Assembly: GCA_031547045.1 (NCBI GenBank)
Contig: JAVBSN010000077.1
Coordinates: 1 to 15,018, forward strand
Origin: JAVBSN01 sp031547045
GTDB taxonomy: Bacteria; Bacillota; Clostridia; Lachnospirales; Lachnospiraceae
DNA length: 15,018 nucleotides
Direction of reading: 5' to 3'
Shown: one piece after another, positions 1 to 7,998 of the stretch
Position numbering within the stretch: position 1 is the stretch's first letter
Layout of the letters: each line of letters starts with the position of its first letter
Notes under the pieces: generated by a model
Told to the model about the DNA's origin: nothing
Database searches by the model: none
The model's input: the letters and a program-made list of their open reading frames with translations, nothing else
Program-made: the position numbers and the translations under genes

Positions 1-96
1 AGATACTAAATCAAATTCAGCATCAAATTTGCTGATATCGTTAACAAAACTCTTTACCTTATCAATTGAATTTAATGAAATCTTTACTGTTTTCAT
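1..96 (-). CDS. HPr/Crh-like phosphocarrier-family protein (5' part only)
   Basis: Only the first 32 codons are in the window; the gene continues past the left edge. The ATG at 96-94 follows a strong AAGGAGGA site at 113-106. The peptide begins MKTVKISLNSIDKVKSFVND and resembles the HPr-like proteins common in Lachnospiraceae, small cytoplasmic proteins of the PTS and carbon-catabolite family. Canonical HPr carries His15 in a GxHARPA motif that is phosphorylated by enzyme I. No histidine occurs in these 32 residues, and the equivalent stretch reads roughly DKVKSF, so PTS phosphotransfer through His15 looks impossible, as in Bacillus Crh. The regulatory Ser46 region lies outside the window. 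The family call rests on a short fragment and is moderate. The gene is divergent from mtaB. Confidence 0.6.
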   Translation of the reverse strand, partial: MKTVKISLNSIDKVKSFVNDISKFDAEFDLVS

Positions 97-132
97 AAAA
101 ATATATCCTCCTTAATTGTATTAGTTACCCTT

Positions 133-161
133 ATAGTATATGCAATGGTAGAAAAAGTCAA
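133..161 (-). promoter_or_regulatory. Sigma-A-type promoter of the HPr-like gene
   Basis: On the minus strand, TTGACT (161-156) and TACTAT (138-133) are separated by exactly 17 bases. The element lies about 20 bases before the AAGGAGGA site of the HPr-like gene. An overlapping TATACT could also serve as the -10 but gives a 15-base spacer. Confidence 0.7.
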
Positions 162-253
162 TATACAAACTATCTAAAAAAGTTTTGGTTAAAATGTTTA
201 AATAGGCAAAAAAATCAATGGAATTGTATTGAAATATTGGAGAATTTTAAATT

Positions 254-1543
254 ATGGATAAAAAATCAATTAAAAAAACAGCAGCAATTGTTACATTGGG
301 ATGCAAAGTAAATAAATATGAATCAGATGGCATGGCAGAATTATTAGAAAAAGATGGATATGAAATTATAGATTCAGAAAACAAGGCAGATGTATATATT
401 ATAAATACATGCTCTGTTACTAATATGGCAGAAAAGAAGTCTAGACAGATGATTCATAGAATGAAGAGAAAGAATCCAGAATCCATTATTATTGTTGCGG
501 GATGTTATGTTAATGCAGCGAAAGAAGAACTTGAATTAGACGATTCAATTGATATGGTTATTGGAAATAATAAAAAGAAAGAGATTGTAGAAATATTAAA
601 ACAATATATTATAGATAACAATATTTATGGCAATTATGTAGATATAAATGAGAAACAAGAATATGAGAGTTTTCATTTAACTAAAATCATGGATCATACA
701 AGGGCTTATGTAAAAATACAAGATGGATGTAATCAGTTTTGTTCTTACTGTATAATACCATATGTACGAGGAAGAGTAAGAAGCAGAAGTGTAGAGGATA
801 TTATAGAGGAGATAGAATCGTTAACTGCTAATGGCATCAAAGAGATAGTATTTACAGGTATACATATATCTTCTTATGGTGTAGATTTTGAAAATAAAAA
901 TATAGATTTGTTATATTTAATAAACGTTATTAGTGATATAGATGGAGTTAAGAGAATTAGATTAGGATCTCTTGAGCCTAGAATAATAACAGAAAAATTT
1001 GTATCATCTATATGTAATAATGAAAAAATATGTCCTCATTTTCATTTATCATTACAAAGTGGATGTAATGATACATTAAAGCGAATGAATAGGAAATATA
1101 CAATAGAAGAATATATGGTAAGTTGTGATTTGTTAAGAAAATACTATGATAGACCAGCTATTACAACAGATATTATAGTAGGTTTTCCGGGAGAAACAGA
1201 AGAAGAATTCGATACCACATATAAATCTTTAGTTAAGCTTAATTTATATGAAATGCATATATTCAAATATTCTGTAAGAAAAGGAACAATGGCAGAAAAA
1301 ATGCCTAATCAAGTTCCAGAAAATATTAAAAATATGAGAAGTGATAAATTACTTGAATTAGCTGATAAAAATAAAAAGCAATTTGAAGATAGTTTTGTAG
1401 GTGAATCTTTAAGTGTTCTTATTGAAGAAAAGATAGAAAAGGACGGAATTACAATGTACACAGGACATTCTATGAGATATATAAAAGTAACTAAAAATAT
1501 TGAAAATGTGTTGGTTGGTGACATAATAGAAGTAGAATATTAA
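254..1543 (+). CDS. mtaB: tRNA (t6A37) methylthiotransferase MtaB
   Basis: A 429-residue radical-SAM methylthiotransferase that converts t6A at position 37 of ANN-decoding tRNAs to ms2t6A, using two [4Fe-4S] clusters and SAM. The N-terminal domain has the three cluster cysteines: C17 (in LGCKVN), C53 (NTCSVT) and C84 (AGCYVN). The radical-SAM motif CxxxCxxC is at C159, C163 and C166, within CNQFCSYCIIPYVRGR. A TRAM-like RNA-binding domain occupies about residues 370-429. The LGCKVN start and overall length fit MtaB (B. subtilis YqeV) better than MiaB or RimO. The ATG at 254 follows TTGGAG at 237-242. I found no convincing promoter in 162-253. The gene is divergent from the HPr-like gene and is followed by a separately promoted glycosyltransferase gene. 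Confidence 0.93.
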   Translation: MDKKSIKKTAAIVTLGCKVNKYESDGMAELLEKDGYEIIDSENKADVYIINTCSVTNMAEKKSRQMIHRMKRKNPESIIIVAGCYVNAAKEELELDDSIDMVIGNNKKKEIVEILKQYIIDNNIYGNYVDINEKQEYESFHLTKIMDHTRAYVKIQDGCNQFCSYCIIPYVRGRVRSRSVEDIIEEIESLTANGIKEIVFTGIHISSYGVDFENKNIDLLYLINVISDIDGVKRIRLGSLEPRIITEKFVSSICNNEKICPHFHLSLQSGCNDTLKRMNRKYTIEEYMVSCDLLRKYYDRPAITTDIIVGFPGETEEEFDTTYKSLVKLNLYEMHIFKYSVRKGTMAEKMPNQVPENIKNMRSDKLLELADKNKKQFEDSFVGESLSVLIEEKIEKDGITMYTGHSMRYIKVTKNIENVLVGDIIEVEY

Positions 1544-1554
1544 GAACTAATTGT

Positions 1555-1583
1555 TTGACTATAAATTATATGTTTGATAGAAT
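1555..1583 (+). promoter_or_regulatory. Sigma-A-type promoter of the glycosyltransferase gene
   Basis: TTGACT (1555-1560) and TAGAAT (1578-1583) are separated by 17 bases, a near-consensus housekeeping promoter. It starts 12 bases after the mtaB stop codon and would give a leader of about 20 bases before the gene at 1611, so that gene need not depend on mtaB read-through. Confidence 0.75.
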
Positions 1584-1610
1584 AGTTAATAATGGAAAAA
1601 GGGGATAACT

Positions 1611-3512
1611 ATGAAGGTAAAATTTGATAAGATTAATAATGGTATTGCAAAAATTAAAGATATATTAGTAGGAACAGAAAAGAGAAGTCGCATAGTACTT
1701 GCTATTATTATAACTCTTCAATTAATTTTTATTATATTTAATTTTACTGTTGTAAAACAAGGTCTACATTCTGATGAAATATGGAGCTATGGATTAGCAA
1801 ATAGTTATTATGAACCATATATATTTCAAACAGCAGATGAGAATTATTATACTCATTATGGAATATGGGAATCAGGAGAAGTGTATAAAGATTATTTGAC
1901 TGTTAATGAGGAAAATAGATTTTCCTACGATTCGGTATGGTATAATCAATCAGCTGACTTGCACCCACCCCTATATTATGCTGTATTGCATACGATATGT
2001 TCACTTTTTCTAGGACAATTTTCCTTATGGTTTGGTTTTTCTATAAATTTAATATCGTTTATAATAGCACAGATATTTTTATATAAGACAGGCAAGGAAA
2101 TATTTAAGTCTAGATATATAAGTTTGTTAACCTGCTTGTTTTGGGGGTTCTGCATAGGTGCTTTGGATAATTTTATATTTATACGAATGTATGCAATGGA
2201 AACAGCAGAGGCAATAATTTTATTATATTTACATTGTAAATTATACAGTAAGAAAGATAATCCAACCTATTTAAAAAATATGTTACCTATTGTTATATTA
2301 ACAATTATGGGGAGTTTAACTCATCATTATTTTATGGCTTATGCAGGATTGTTATCAGCAATGTTTTGTTTTTACTATTTGTTTAAAAAGCAAATTGTTA
2401 ATATGTTTGTATATGCATTTAGTATGATATCATCAATACTTGCTACATATTGGATATTCCCTGCTACTTTATATCATATTATAGGAAGAAGAGGGTTTGT
2501 ATTAAAGTATCCATTATGGTTACAATTAAGAATGTGCCTAGTATATGCAATTGAAGATGTAACAGGAATAGAATTTCCTATGTTTTTAAGAGCTCCAGGA
2601 GCATATATTTTATCTTTTTTAATAATGGTATTTATTATAGTAGTACCATTAATGTTTGTATTTAGAAAAGAACCGTGGTTTTTATCTTTAAAGGATAAAT
2701 TTGTAATATGTATTAAGTTACTTCCGCAAAAAATCAAGTTGCTTCCTAAAAAAATTAAAGAAATTAATTATATGATATTTACAAGCTTTATTGTTGCTTT
2801 TGGTATGATTATAATAACAGCACAAACAATATCTTTACCTTATATGAAGAGTAATACTGATAGATATATGATGTTAATCTACCCTATGATAGCTATTGTT
2901 GTAATGGGAATAGTGGTATTTATATGTAAAATATTTAAAAACAAAAAAAATATAGAAAGAGTAATTCAATTTATTGTGATATGCGGAGTTTTGATTATTA
3001 ATTATACATGTCACGAAAGTAATTATTATTTTGAAGGTCAGGAATCGTTGGGAAGTATTACTGAAATGTTAGGTGATTCTAATGTTATTATAGCTAATAA
3101 TGAACAATGGTTAATTACATGCATTGTTCCAGAGTTAATGAATTGTGATCAAGTATTTACTGTTACTACTAGAGATATATTTGAATGTAAAGAAGAAATG
3201 GAAAAAATAGATAATGATAAACCAATATATTTACTATTAAGCGTTGAAGCTTTTTATGATAATTCTATGGTTGAAAATCAGGTATATACATTAGGTGGTT
3301 TTGACGTGCCATCAAATGTTAATATTAGTAATGAAATACATAATGAATATGTCGAAGTTGAAGATGACGAGGGGCCTATAATGACTATTGATTTAGATAC
3401 TTTAGAAGAACATAAGGATTTTTATAAATCACTTAGCTATTTTCAGAATATGGAATATATTAAAGAAATAAATGTGTTTGGAAGAAATTATTCAGTTGCT
3501 AGATTAAAATAA
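1611..3512 (+). CDS. GT-C fold (GT39/PMT-like) membrane glycosyltransferase
   Basis: A 633-residue polytopic membrane protein of the GT-C superfamily, which transfers sugars from polyprenyl-phosphate donors on the outer face of the membrane. After the first membrane segment (about residues 27-48) comes an acidic HSDE motif at residues 53-56, the site where GT-C enzymes carry catalytic or metal-binding Asp/Glu. HPPLYY at residues 118-123 is typical of GT39/ArnT-like proteins. Roughly ten further hydrophobic segments extend to about residue 465, followed by an extracytoplasmic tail of about 165 residues. A basic tandem 7-residue repeat lies in the loop at residues 369-382. The ATG follows AAAGGGG (1598-1604). 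Donor, acceptor and pathway cannot be told from the sequence, and no other glycan genes are adjacent. The fold assignment is fairly secure; the substrate is unknown. Confidence 0.8.
   Translation: MKVKFDKINNGIAKIKDILVGTEKRSRIVLAIIITLQLIFIIFNFTVVKQGLHSDEIWSYGLANSYYEPYIFQTADENYYTHYGIWESGEVYKDYLTVNEENRFSYDSVWYNQSADLHPPLYYAVLHTICSLFLGQFSLWFGFSINLISFIIAQIFLYKTGKEIFKSRYISLLTCLFWGFCIGALDNFIFIRMYAMETAEAIILLYLHCKLYSKKDNPTYLKNMLPIVILTIMGSLTHHYFMAYAGLLSAMFCFYYLFKKQIVNMFVYAFSMISSILATYWIFPATLYHIIGRRGFVLKYPLWLQLRMCLVYAIEDVTGIEFPMFLRAPGAYILSFLIMVFIIVVPLMFVFRKEPWFLSLKDKFVICIKLLPQKIKLLPKKIKEINYMIFTSFIVAFGMIIITAQTISLPYMKSNTDRYMMLIYPMIAIVVMGIVVFICKIFKNKKNIERVIQFIVICGVLIINYTCHESNYYFEGQESLGSITEMLGDSNVIIANNEQWLITCIVPELMNCDQVFTVTTRDIFECKEEMEKIDNDKPIYLLLSVEAFYDNSMVENQVYTLGGFDVPSNVNISNEIHNEYVEVEDDEGPIMTIDLDTLEEHKDFYKSLSYFQNMEYIKEINVFGRNYSVARLK
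2715..2756 (+). repeat. In-frame 21-bp tandem duplication in the glycosyltransferase gene
   Basis: Two adjacent 21-base units (2715-2735 and 2736-2756) match at 17 of 21 positions and encode KLLPQKI followed by KLLPKKI at residues 369-382. This makes a basic amphipathic loop between membrane segments. It looks like an old, diverged duplication within the gene. Confidence 0.65.
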
Positions 3513-3520
3513 TACGGTAG

Positions 3521-3549
3521 TTGATATTTTTGATGTTTTATATTACTAT
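3521..3549 (+). promoter_or_regulatory. Sigma-A-type promoter of the ireB-trhP operon
   Basis: TTGATA (3521-3526) and TACTAT (3544-3549) are separated by 17 bases. It lies 8 bases after the glycosyltransferase stop codon and about 30 bases before ireB. No other strong promoter is visible before the operon's terminator at 9221-9254. Confidence 0.7.
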
Positions 3550-3578
3550 ATAAATATATAATTTAAGGACGTGATAAA

Positions 3579-3836
3579 ATGGGATTAGATAATACACAAT
3601 ATGTAAAAGTAGTGAAAGATAATGTAATAGAAGTTGAGGATGTACTTGCACAAGTATATGAGGCGCTTGTGGAGAAAGGATATAATCCTGTTAGCCAAAT
3701 AGTTGGATATGTTATGAGTGGAGATCCAACTTATATAACAAGTCATAAGGGAGCAAGAAGTTTAATTATGAAGGCTGAACGTGATGAGATTATTGAAGTA
3801 CTACTAGAGCATTATATTAATACAAAATTAAAGTAG
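3579..3836 (+). CDS. ireB: IreB-family regulatory phosphoprotein (UPF0297)
   Basis: An 85-residue cytoplasmic protein of the YrzL/IreB family. The core GYNPVSQIVGYVMSGDPTYI (residues 34-53) followed by ARSLIMKAERDEIIEVLLEHY is the family signature. In Enterococcus faecalis, IreB is phosphorylated on N-terminal threonines by the PASTA kinase IreK and dampens intrinsic cephalosporin resistance. Here only Thr6 lies in that N-terminal tail, so at most one equivalent site is present. The ATG follows AAGGA at 3565-3569. It is the first gene of the operon, directly ahead of ruvX and the DUF1292 gene, the usual Firmicutes order. Confidence 0.93.
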   Translation: MGLDNTQYVKVVKDNVIEVEDVLAQVYEALVEKGYNPVSQIVGYVMSGDPTYITSHKGARSLIMKAERDEIIEVLLEHYINTKLK

Positions 3837-3845
3837 AGGAACAAT

Positions 3846-4268
3846 ATGAAAATTATGGGACTAGACTATGGAACTAAGACAGTGGGCATTGCTATTAGTG
3901 ATGAATTACTAATTACTGCTCAACCAATTGAGACCATAACTAGAAAATCAGAGAACAAGCTAAGACAAACCTTAGCACGTATAGAACAACTTATTGAAGA
4001 GAACAATATAGATAAGATAATTTTAGGGTATCCTAAGAATATGAATAATACCATCGGAGAAAGAGCTGTGGCTACAGAAGAGTTTAAGGAAAACTTAGAG
4101 AGGCGTACAGGTCTTTTGGTTGTGCTTTGGGATGAACGGTTGACAACCAAAGAATCAGAGAGAATATTAATAGATACTGGTGTAAGAAGAGAAAATAGAA
4201 AAGAATACATAGATAAGATGGCGGCAGCTATTATCTTACAGAGTTATTTGGACGCTAATTCTAAATAG
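3846..4268 (+). CDS. ruvX: RuvX/YqgF putative pre-16S rRNA nuclease
   Basis: A 140-residue RNase H-fold protein of the YqgF/RuvX family, proposed to act in 16S rRNA 5'-end maturation and, less certainly, as a Holliday-junction resolvase. Family motifs in order are GLDYGTKTVGIAISD with D7, LGYPKN at 60-65, WDERLTT at 95-101 with E97, and DKMAAAIIL from D123. D7, E97 and D123 are the likely metal-binding acidic residues. Length is normal for the family. The gene starts 9 bases after the ireB stop codon, with the AGAGGA site (3835-3840) overlapping that stop, which indicates tight co-expression. Confidence 0.92.
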   Translation: MKIMGLDYGTKTVGIAISDELLITAQPIETITRKSENKLRQTLARIEQLIEENNIDKIILGYPKNMNNTIGERAVATEEFKENLERRTGLLVVLWDERLTTKESERILIDTGVRRENRKEYIDKMAAAIILQSYLDANSK

Positions 4269-4297
4269 TATTAGCAAATGTGAAAGGAAGAATATAG

Positions 4298-4567
4298 ATG
4301 GAAGAAACAAAAGTTATTACTTTTGAAACAGAAGATGGAGATGAAGTGGATTTTTATGTACTAGAGCAGACTATGCTTGCAGGTACTAATTATATACTCG
4401 TTACTGATAGTGAAGAAGACGAGGACGGAGAATGTTTAATATTAAAAGAAACAAAGATTGAGTCAGATGATACTGTTATATATGAAATAGTCGAAGATGA
4501 TAAAGAGTTATCTAGTATATTTAAAATATTCTCTGAATTATTAGAAGATGTTGATTTGGAGGTATAA
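4298..4567 (+). CDS. DUF1292 family small acidic protein (YrzB-like)
   Basis: An 89-residue, highly acidic cytoplasmic protein. ITFETEDGDEVDFYVLEQ near the start and the YILVTD and YEIVEDD blocks match the DUF1292/YrzB family, which sits after ruvX in most Firmicutes. Its molecular function is unknown. The ATG follows AAAGGAAG (4283-4290). Its stop codon is two bases from the RNase J start, and its last codons carry the RNase J ribosome-binding site, so the two genes are probably translationally linked. Confidence 0.88.
   Translation: MEETKVITFETEDGDEVDFYVLEQTMLAGTNYILVTDSEEDEDGECLILKETKIESDDTVIYEIVEDDKELSSIFKIFSELLEDVDLEV
4558..4562 (+). promoter_or_regulatory. Ribosome-binding site that fixes the TTG start of RNase J
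   Basis: GGAGG inside the last codons of the DUF1292 gene lies 7 bases before TTG at 4570. No ATG with a comparable site is present, so TTG is the supported start. Confidence 0.8.
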
Positions 4568-4569
4568 TT

Positions 4570-6234
4570 TTGAAAACAATTGAAAATACGTCTGTTAAGA
4601 TAATTCCATTAGGAGGATTAGAACAGATAGGAATGAATATTACTGCTATCGAATATGAAGATAGTATTATAGTAATAGACTGTGGATTATCTTTTCCTGA
4701 AGACGATATGTTAGGTATAGATTTGGTAATACCAGATGTAACTTACCTAAAAGAAAATGCTAGTAAGGTAAAGGGATTAGTAATAACCCATGCTCATGAG
4801 GATCATATTGGTGCTATACCTTATGTAGAAAAAGAGCTTAATATGCCTATATATGCCACAAAGTTAACAATGGGTATAATTGAGAATAAGTTAAGAGAGC
4901 ACAGCCTTATGAAAGTGGTAAAAAGAAAGGTTGTAAAGCACGGCCAAATAATTAATTTAGGATGCTTTAGAATTGAATTTATAAGAACTAATCATTCAAT
5001 TGCAGATTCGGCAGGATTAGCAATATATACTAAGGCAGGAATTATAGTTCATACAGGTGACTTTAAAGTTGATTATACTCCTGTATTTGGTCAGGTAATG
5101 GATTTACCTAGATTTGCAGAATTAGGTAAAAAAGGTGTATTAGCATTAATGGCAGATAGTACTAATGTTGAAAGACCAGGATATACTATGTCTGAGAGAA
5201 CTGTAGGAAAAACATTTGATAATTTATTTGCAGATAATAGAGAACATAGACTTATAATTGCTACATTTGCATCGAATGTAGATAGAGTACAGCAGATTAT
5301 TAATTCAGCATATAAGTATGGTAGAAAAGTGGTGGTTGAGGGCAGAAGTATGGTTAACATAATTCATACTGCTCAAGAATTAGGGTATATAAGTATTCCT
5401 GATAATACTCTTATTGATATAGAAAATATGAAGAATTATACCGATGAGCAATTGGTGCTTATTACTACTGGAAGTCAAGGCGAAAACATGGCAGCCTTAT
5501 CAAGAATGGCAGCTTCTATTCATAGAAAAGTAATTATTAAACCAGGTGATACTGTAATATTCAGTTCGAGTCCTATTCCGGGAAATGAGAAAGCAATATT
5601 TAAAGTTATAAATGAACTTGAGATGAAGGGTGCGAAGGTTGTATTTCAAGATACTCACGTATCAGGACATGCATGTCAAGAGGAATTAAAGCTTATATAT
5701 GCACTTACAAGACCTAAGTTTGCAATACCGGTTCATGGAGAATACAGACACTTAAAGAGACATGCAGAATTAGCAGTGGATATGGGTGTTGATAAAAAGA
5801 ATGTTAAGATTTTATCTACAGGAGATGTTTTAGAATTATCACCAGAGAAAGCTTCGGTAGTAGGGAAAGTACCATCAGGTGGAATATTTGTTGATGGACT
5901 TGGTGTTGGAGATGTTGGGAATATTGTATTAAGAGATAGACAACAGTTATCACAAAATGGATTAATGATAGTGGTAGTGACTCTTGAAAGACATAGTAAT
6001 CAAGTATTAGCAGGACCAGATATAGTATCAAGAGGTTTTGTATATGTAAGAGAATCAGAAACATTAATGGATGATTGTAGAATGGTTGTTCAAGATGCTT
6101 TAGATGAATGTAGCAGGAAAAATATTACTGATTGGGGTAAGATTAAAGGTAAGATTAAAGATTCATTAGGAGAATTCTTATGGAAGAAAACCAAGAGGAA
6201 TCCTATGGTATTGCCAATTATCACAGAAGTATAG
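4570..6234 (+). CDS. rnj: Ribonuclease J (metallo-beta-lactamase/beta-CASP)
   Basis: A 554-residue RNase J, the 5'-3' exonuclease and endonuclease of Gram-positive mRNA decay and rRNA maturation; B. subtilis RNase J1 has 555 residues. The metallo-beta-lactamase motif HAHEDH gives H74, H76, D78 and H79. Further metal ligands are H142 in TNHS, D164 in HTGDFKVD, and probably H389 in VHGEYRHLKRH after the beta-CASP insertion (about residues 210-370). The C-terminal domain, from about residue 450, is complete. Translation starts at TTG (4570), 2 bases after the DUF1292 stop codon. Whether it is the J1 or J2 type cannot be told without the rest of the genome. All of its roughly 28 arginines appear to be AGA/AGG codons. 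Confidence 0.95.
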   Translation: MKTIENTSVKIIPLGGLEQIGMNITAIEYEDSIIVIDCGLSFPEDDMLGIDLVIPDVTYLKENASKVKGLVITHAHEDHIGAIPYVEKELNMPIYATKLTMGIIENKLREHSLMKVVKRKVVKHGQIINLGCFRIEFIRTNHSIADSAGLAIYTKAGIIVHTGDFKVDYTPVFGQVMDLPRFAELGKKGVLALMADSTNVERPGYTMSERTVGKTFDNLFADNREHRLIIATFASNVDRVQQIINSAYKYGRKVVVEGRSMVNIIHTAQELGYISIPDNTLIDIENMKNYTDEQLVLITTGSQGENMAALSRMAASIHRKVIIKPGDTVIFSSSPIPGNEKAIFKVINELEMKGAKVVFQDTHVSGHACQEELKLIYALTRPKFAIPVHGEYRHLKRHAELAVDMGVDKKNVKILSTGDVLELSPEKASVVGKVPSGGIFVDGLGVGDVGNIVLRDRQQLSQNGLMIVVVTLERHSNQVLAGPDIVSRGFVYVRESETLMDDCRMVVQDALDECSRKNITDWGKIKGKIKDSLGEFLWKKTKRNPMVLPIITEV

Positions 6235-6252
6235 TATATAGTAGGGGATTGT

Positions 6253-6594
6253 ATGAAAGATGTTATATATCGAAGTAAACAATTGAATAATAAAATAAGA
6301 CAAAGTAACGAATATAATCATTATATAAGAACTAAAAATCGCTTAAAAGAGGATATGGACTTATATAATGCACTTAATGAATTTAGAAGAAGAAACTTTG
6401 AATTACAAAGTAGCAATGAAGACAGAAATATGTATGATGATATTGTTGCTCTAAGTCTTGAATATGAGAAAATATTATATAATTCAAAAGTTAATGAATT
6501 TTTAATAGCTGAGCAAAGAATATGCAGACTTATGCAGGAAGTATATGGTTCAATAGCTAATTCTTTGGATTTTGACTTTGATTTTATAAATTGA
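6253..6594 (+). CDS. YlbF/YmcA-family protein (DUF964)
   Basis: A 113-residue, mostly helical, charged cytoplasmic protein. The region from about residue 18 to 100 (YNHYIRTKNRLKEDMDLYNA onward, with LNEFRRRNFELQ and a C-terminal EQRICRLMQEVYGSIANSLD) fits the Com_YlbF/YmcA family. In B. subtilis YlbF, YmcA and YaaT form the Y-complex that partners RNase Y and affects competence, biofilm formation and sporulation. Position directly after an RNase J gene fits an RNA-turnover role, but that is inference. AGGGGA (6243-6248) precedes the ATG. The gap to rnj is 18 bases. Confidence 0.8.
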   Translation: MKDVIYRSKQLNNKIRQSNEYNHYIRTKNRLKEDMDLYNALNEFRRRNFELQSSNEDRNMYDDIVALSLEYEKILYNSKVNEFLIAEQRICRLMQEVYGSIANSLDFDFDFIN

Positions 6595-6599
6595 TACGT

Positions 6600-6604
6600 A
6601 GGAG
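6600..6604 (+). promoter_or_regulatory. Ribosome-binding site choosing ATG 6612 for the MltG-like gene
   Basis: AGGAG lies 7 bases before ATG 6612. An in-frame TTG at 6591 would add seven residues, but it overlaps the upstream stop codon and has no site in front of it. Confidence 0.75.
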
Positions 6605-6611
6605 ACCAACT

Positions 6612-7346
6612 ATGACAAATAATAATACAAATGAATCTAAGACAAATCAATTAGGTGGAAAACCAGTTAGAAAAAATAATGCTGTTATTAGTAAAGCAGA
6701 GTTAGCAAAATCAAATACTAGACAATTAGAAGAAACTAATATAGCTAGAAGAGAGATGATAGCAACTGCAGCAGCGGAATTAGATAGGATTAGTTCTCCA
6801 GGGGCTATGACTGCTAATACGAAGAGTAAGGAAGAAGATGAAGTTGTAAAAGCAAAAAGCGCAGCTACAATTGAACCTGAGAAAAAGTCAGTAAAGAAGC
6901 AAGCAGATAAACATGATGACTCTAAAACAAATAAGAAAAGGAAAAAAGAATTAGAGCCTTTGGAAAGTGAAAATAAATCTGTTGCAATAGGAAGTTTAAA
7001 ATTTGCATTTTCATTATTAATTAACTCAGTAATTATTTTGTTGCTAATACAGGTATTTATACTTTCTTACCAGTTTGGTTATAAATTATTTGGAAATACA
7101 TCTTATAAAGCTGATGACAAGTCAGAAATATCAGTGGTTATATTACCTGACTCTTCTTCTGTTGAAATTGTAGAAGTATTAGAAGATTCAGGAGTTATAG
7201 ATAATAGATGGGTTATGTTAGCTAGAATTAAATTGGGTAAATATAGTAGTGATTTATTGCCTGGAACATATGTATTAAGTCCGTCTATGACCACGGATGA
7301 AATAATTGATATATTATGTGGTAAAATAAGTGAGGAAAGTAAATAG
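6612..7346 (+). CDS. MltG-like membrane protein lacking the catalytic domain
   Basis: A 244-residue protein with three parts: a charged, low-complexity cytoplasmic region rich in Lys, Glu and Asn (residues 1-130), one membrane segment (about 131-155), and an extracytoplasmic part of about 90 residues. The last part (DSSSVEIVEVLEDSGVIDN, then LLPGTYVLSPSMTTDEIIDI) resembles the LysM-like N-terminal module of MltG/YceG, the endolytic transglycosylase that cuts nascent peptidoglycan. The protein ends there: the large YceG catalytic domain and its glutamate are absent. The stop codon abuts the trmR start and I see no frameshifted remainder, so it is a short version and not an obvious pseudogene. 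It sits where B. subtilis has yrrL (mltG), just before trmR. It could be a non-catalytic regulator of septal peptidoglycan, but that is inference. Confidence 0.65.
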   Translation: MTNNNTNESKTNQLGGKPVRKNNAVISKAELAKSNTRQLEETNIARREMIATAAAELDRISSPGAMTANTKSKEEDEVVKAKSAATIEPEKKSVKKQADKHDDSKTNKKRKKELEPLESENKSVAIGSLKFAFSLLINSVIILLLIQVFILSYQFGYKLFGNTSYKADDKSEISVVILPDSSSVEIVEVLEDSGVIDNRWVMLARIKLGKYSSDLLPGTYVLSPSMTTDEIIDILCGKISEESK

Positions 7347-7994
7347 ATGATAGTTGATGAGAGAATTACATCATTTATTAATTCTATGAATAAAGATGAT
7401 AACGAAATTGTAGCGAAAATAGAGAGGGAAGCTCTTGCAAATGAAGTACCTATAATTCGTAGAGAAACAAAAGAATTGATAAAGACAATGATTTTAATAA
7501 AGAAGCCTATTAACATATTAGAAATAGGAACTGCGGTAGGATTTTCTTCTATATACATGAGTCAATATATTGGATATAAAGGACATATAACAACTATAGA
7601 AAAATATAAACCACGTATTGAAAAAGCTATTGAAAATATAGAATTAGCAGAGAAGAAAGATAAGATAACTTTGCTAGAGGGTGATGCAGTAGATATACTT
7701 AAAAAATTAACAGGTAGTTATGATATGATATTTATGGATGCGGCAAAAGGTCAATATATTAATTTCTTACCAGATGTATTACGTTTATTATCTAGTGATG
7801 GAGTTATTATATCTGATAATGTATTGCAAGATGGAGATATATTGGAATCTCATTTTACTGTTAATAAGAGAAATAGAACTATACATTCACGAATGAGAGA
7901 ATATTTATATACATTAAAAAACCTAGAAGGAATGGAAACAGCTATTGTGCCTATAGGTGATGGCTTGGCTATTAGTACTAGAGTAGGAGAATAG
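7347..7994 (+). CDS. trmR: tRNA 5-hydroxyuridine methyltransferase TrmR (class I O-methyltransferase)
   Basis: A 215-residue SAM-dependent O-methyltransferase of the COMT-like family. Motif I is ILEIGTAVGFSS (E59, G61). DMIFMDAAKGQY carries D131 and SDNVLQDG carries D157 and N158, the usual divalent-metal ligands. B. subtilis YrrM (TrmR) makes 5-methoxyuridine from 5-hydroxyuridine at wobble position 34 of tRNA. Assignment to TrmR and not to a generic O-methyltransferase rests on the neighbouring U32 gene, the same order as yrrM-yrrN/O. The ATG directly follows the TAG of the upstream gene, with GAGG at 7332-7335 inside that gene. Confidence 0.85.
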   Translation: MIVDERITSFINSMNKDDNEIVAKIEREALANEVPIIRRETKELIKTMILIKKPINILEIGTAVGFSSIYMSQYIGYKGHITTIEKYKPRIEKAIENIELAEKKDKITLLEGDAVDILKKLTGSYDMIFMDAAKGQYINFLPDVLRLLSSDGVIISDNVLQDGDILESHFTVNKRNRTIHSRMREYLYTLKNLEGMETAIVPIGDGLAISTRVGE

Positions 7995-7998
7995 ATAT

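Noticed and set aside
162..253. A promoter for mtaB
   Set aside because: TTGGTT (185-190) and TTAAAT-type boxes are present, but no pair has an acceptable 16-18 base spacing.
1309..1524. Antisense open frames over mtaB, and similar ones over the glycosyltransferase, ruvX, RNase J, trmR, trhP, sigK, pilB and pilC genes
   Set aside because: They lie inside well-supported genes in other frames, lack ribosome-binding sites and family motifs, and have the composition expected of shadow frames.
6591..6611. Longer start (TTG 6591) for the MltG-like gene
   Set aside because: It overlaps the upstream stop codon and has no ribosome-binding site; ATG 6612 has AGGAG at 7 bases.
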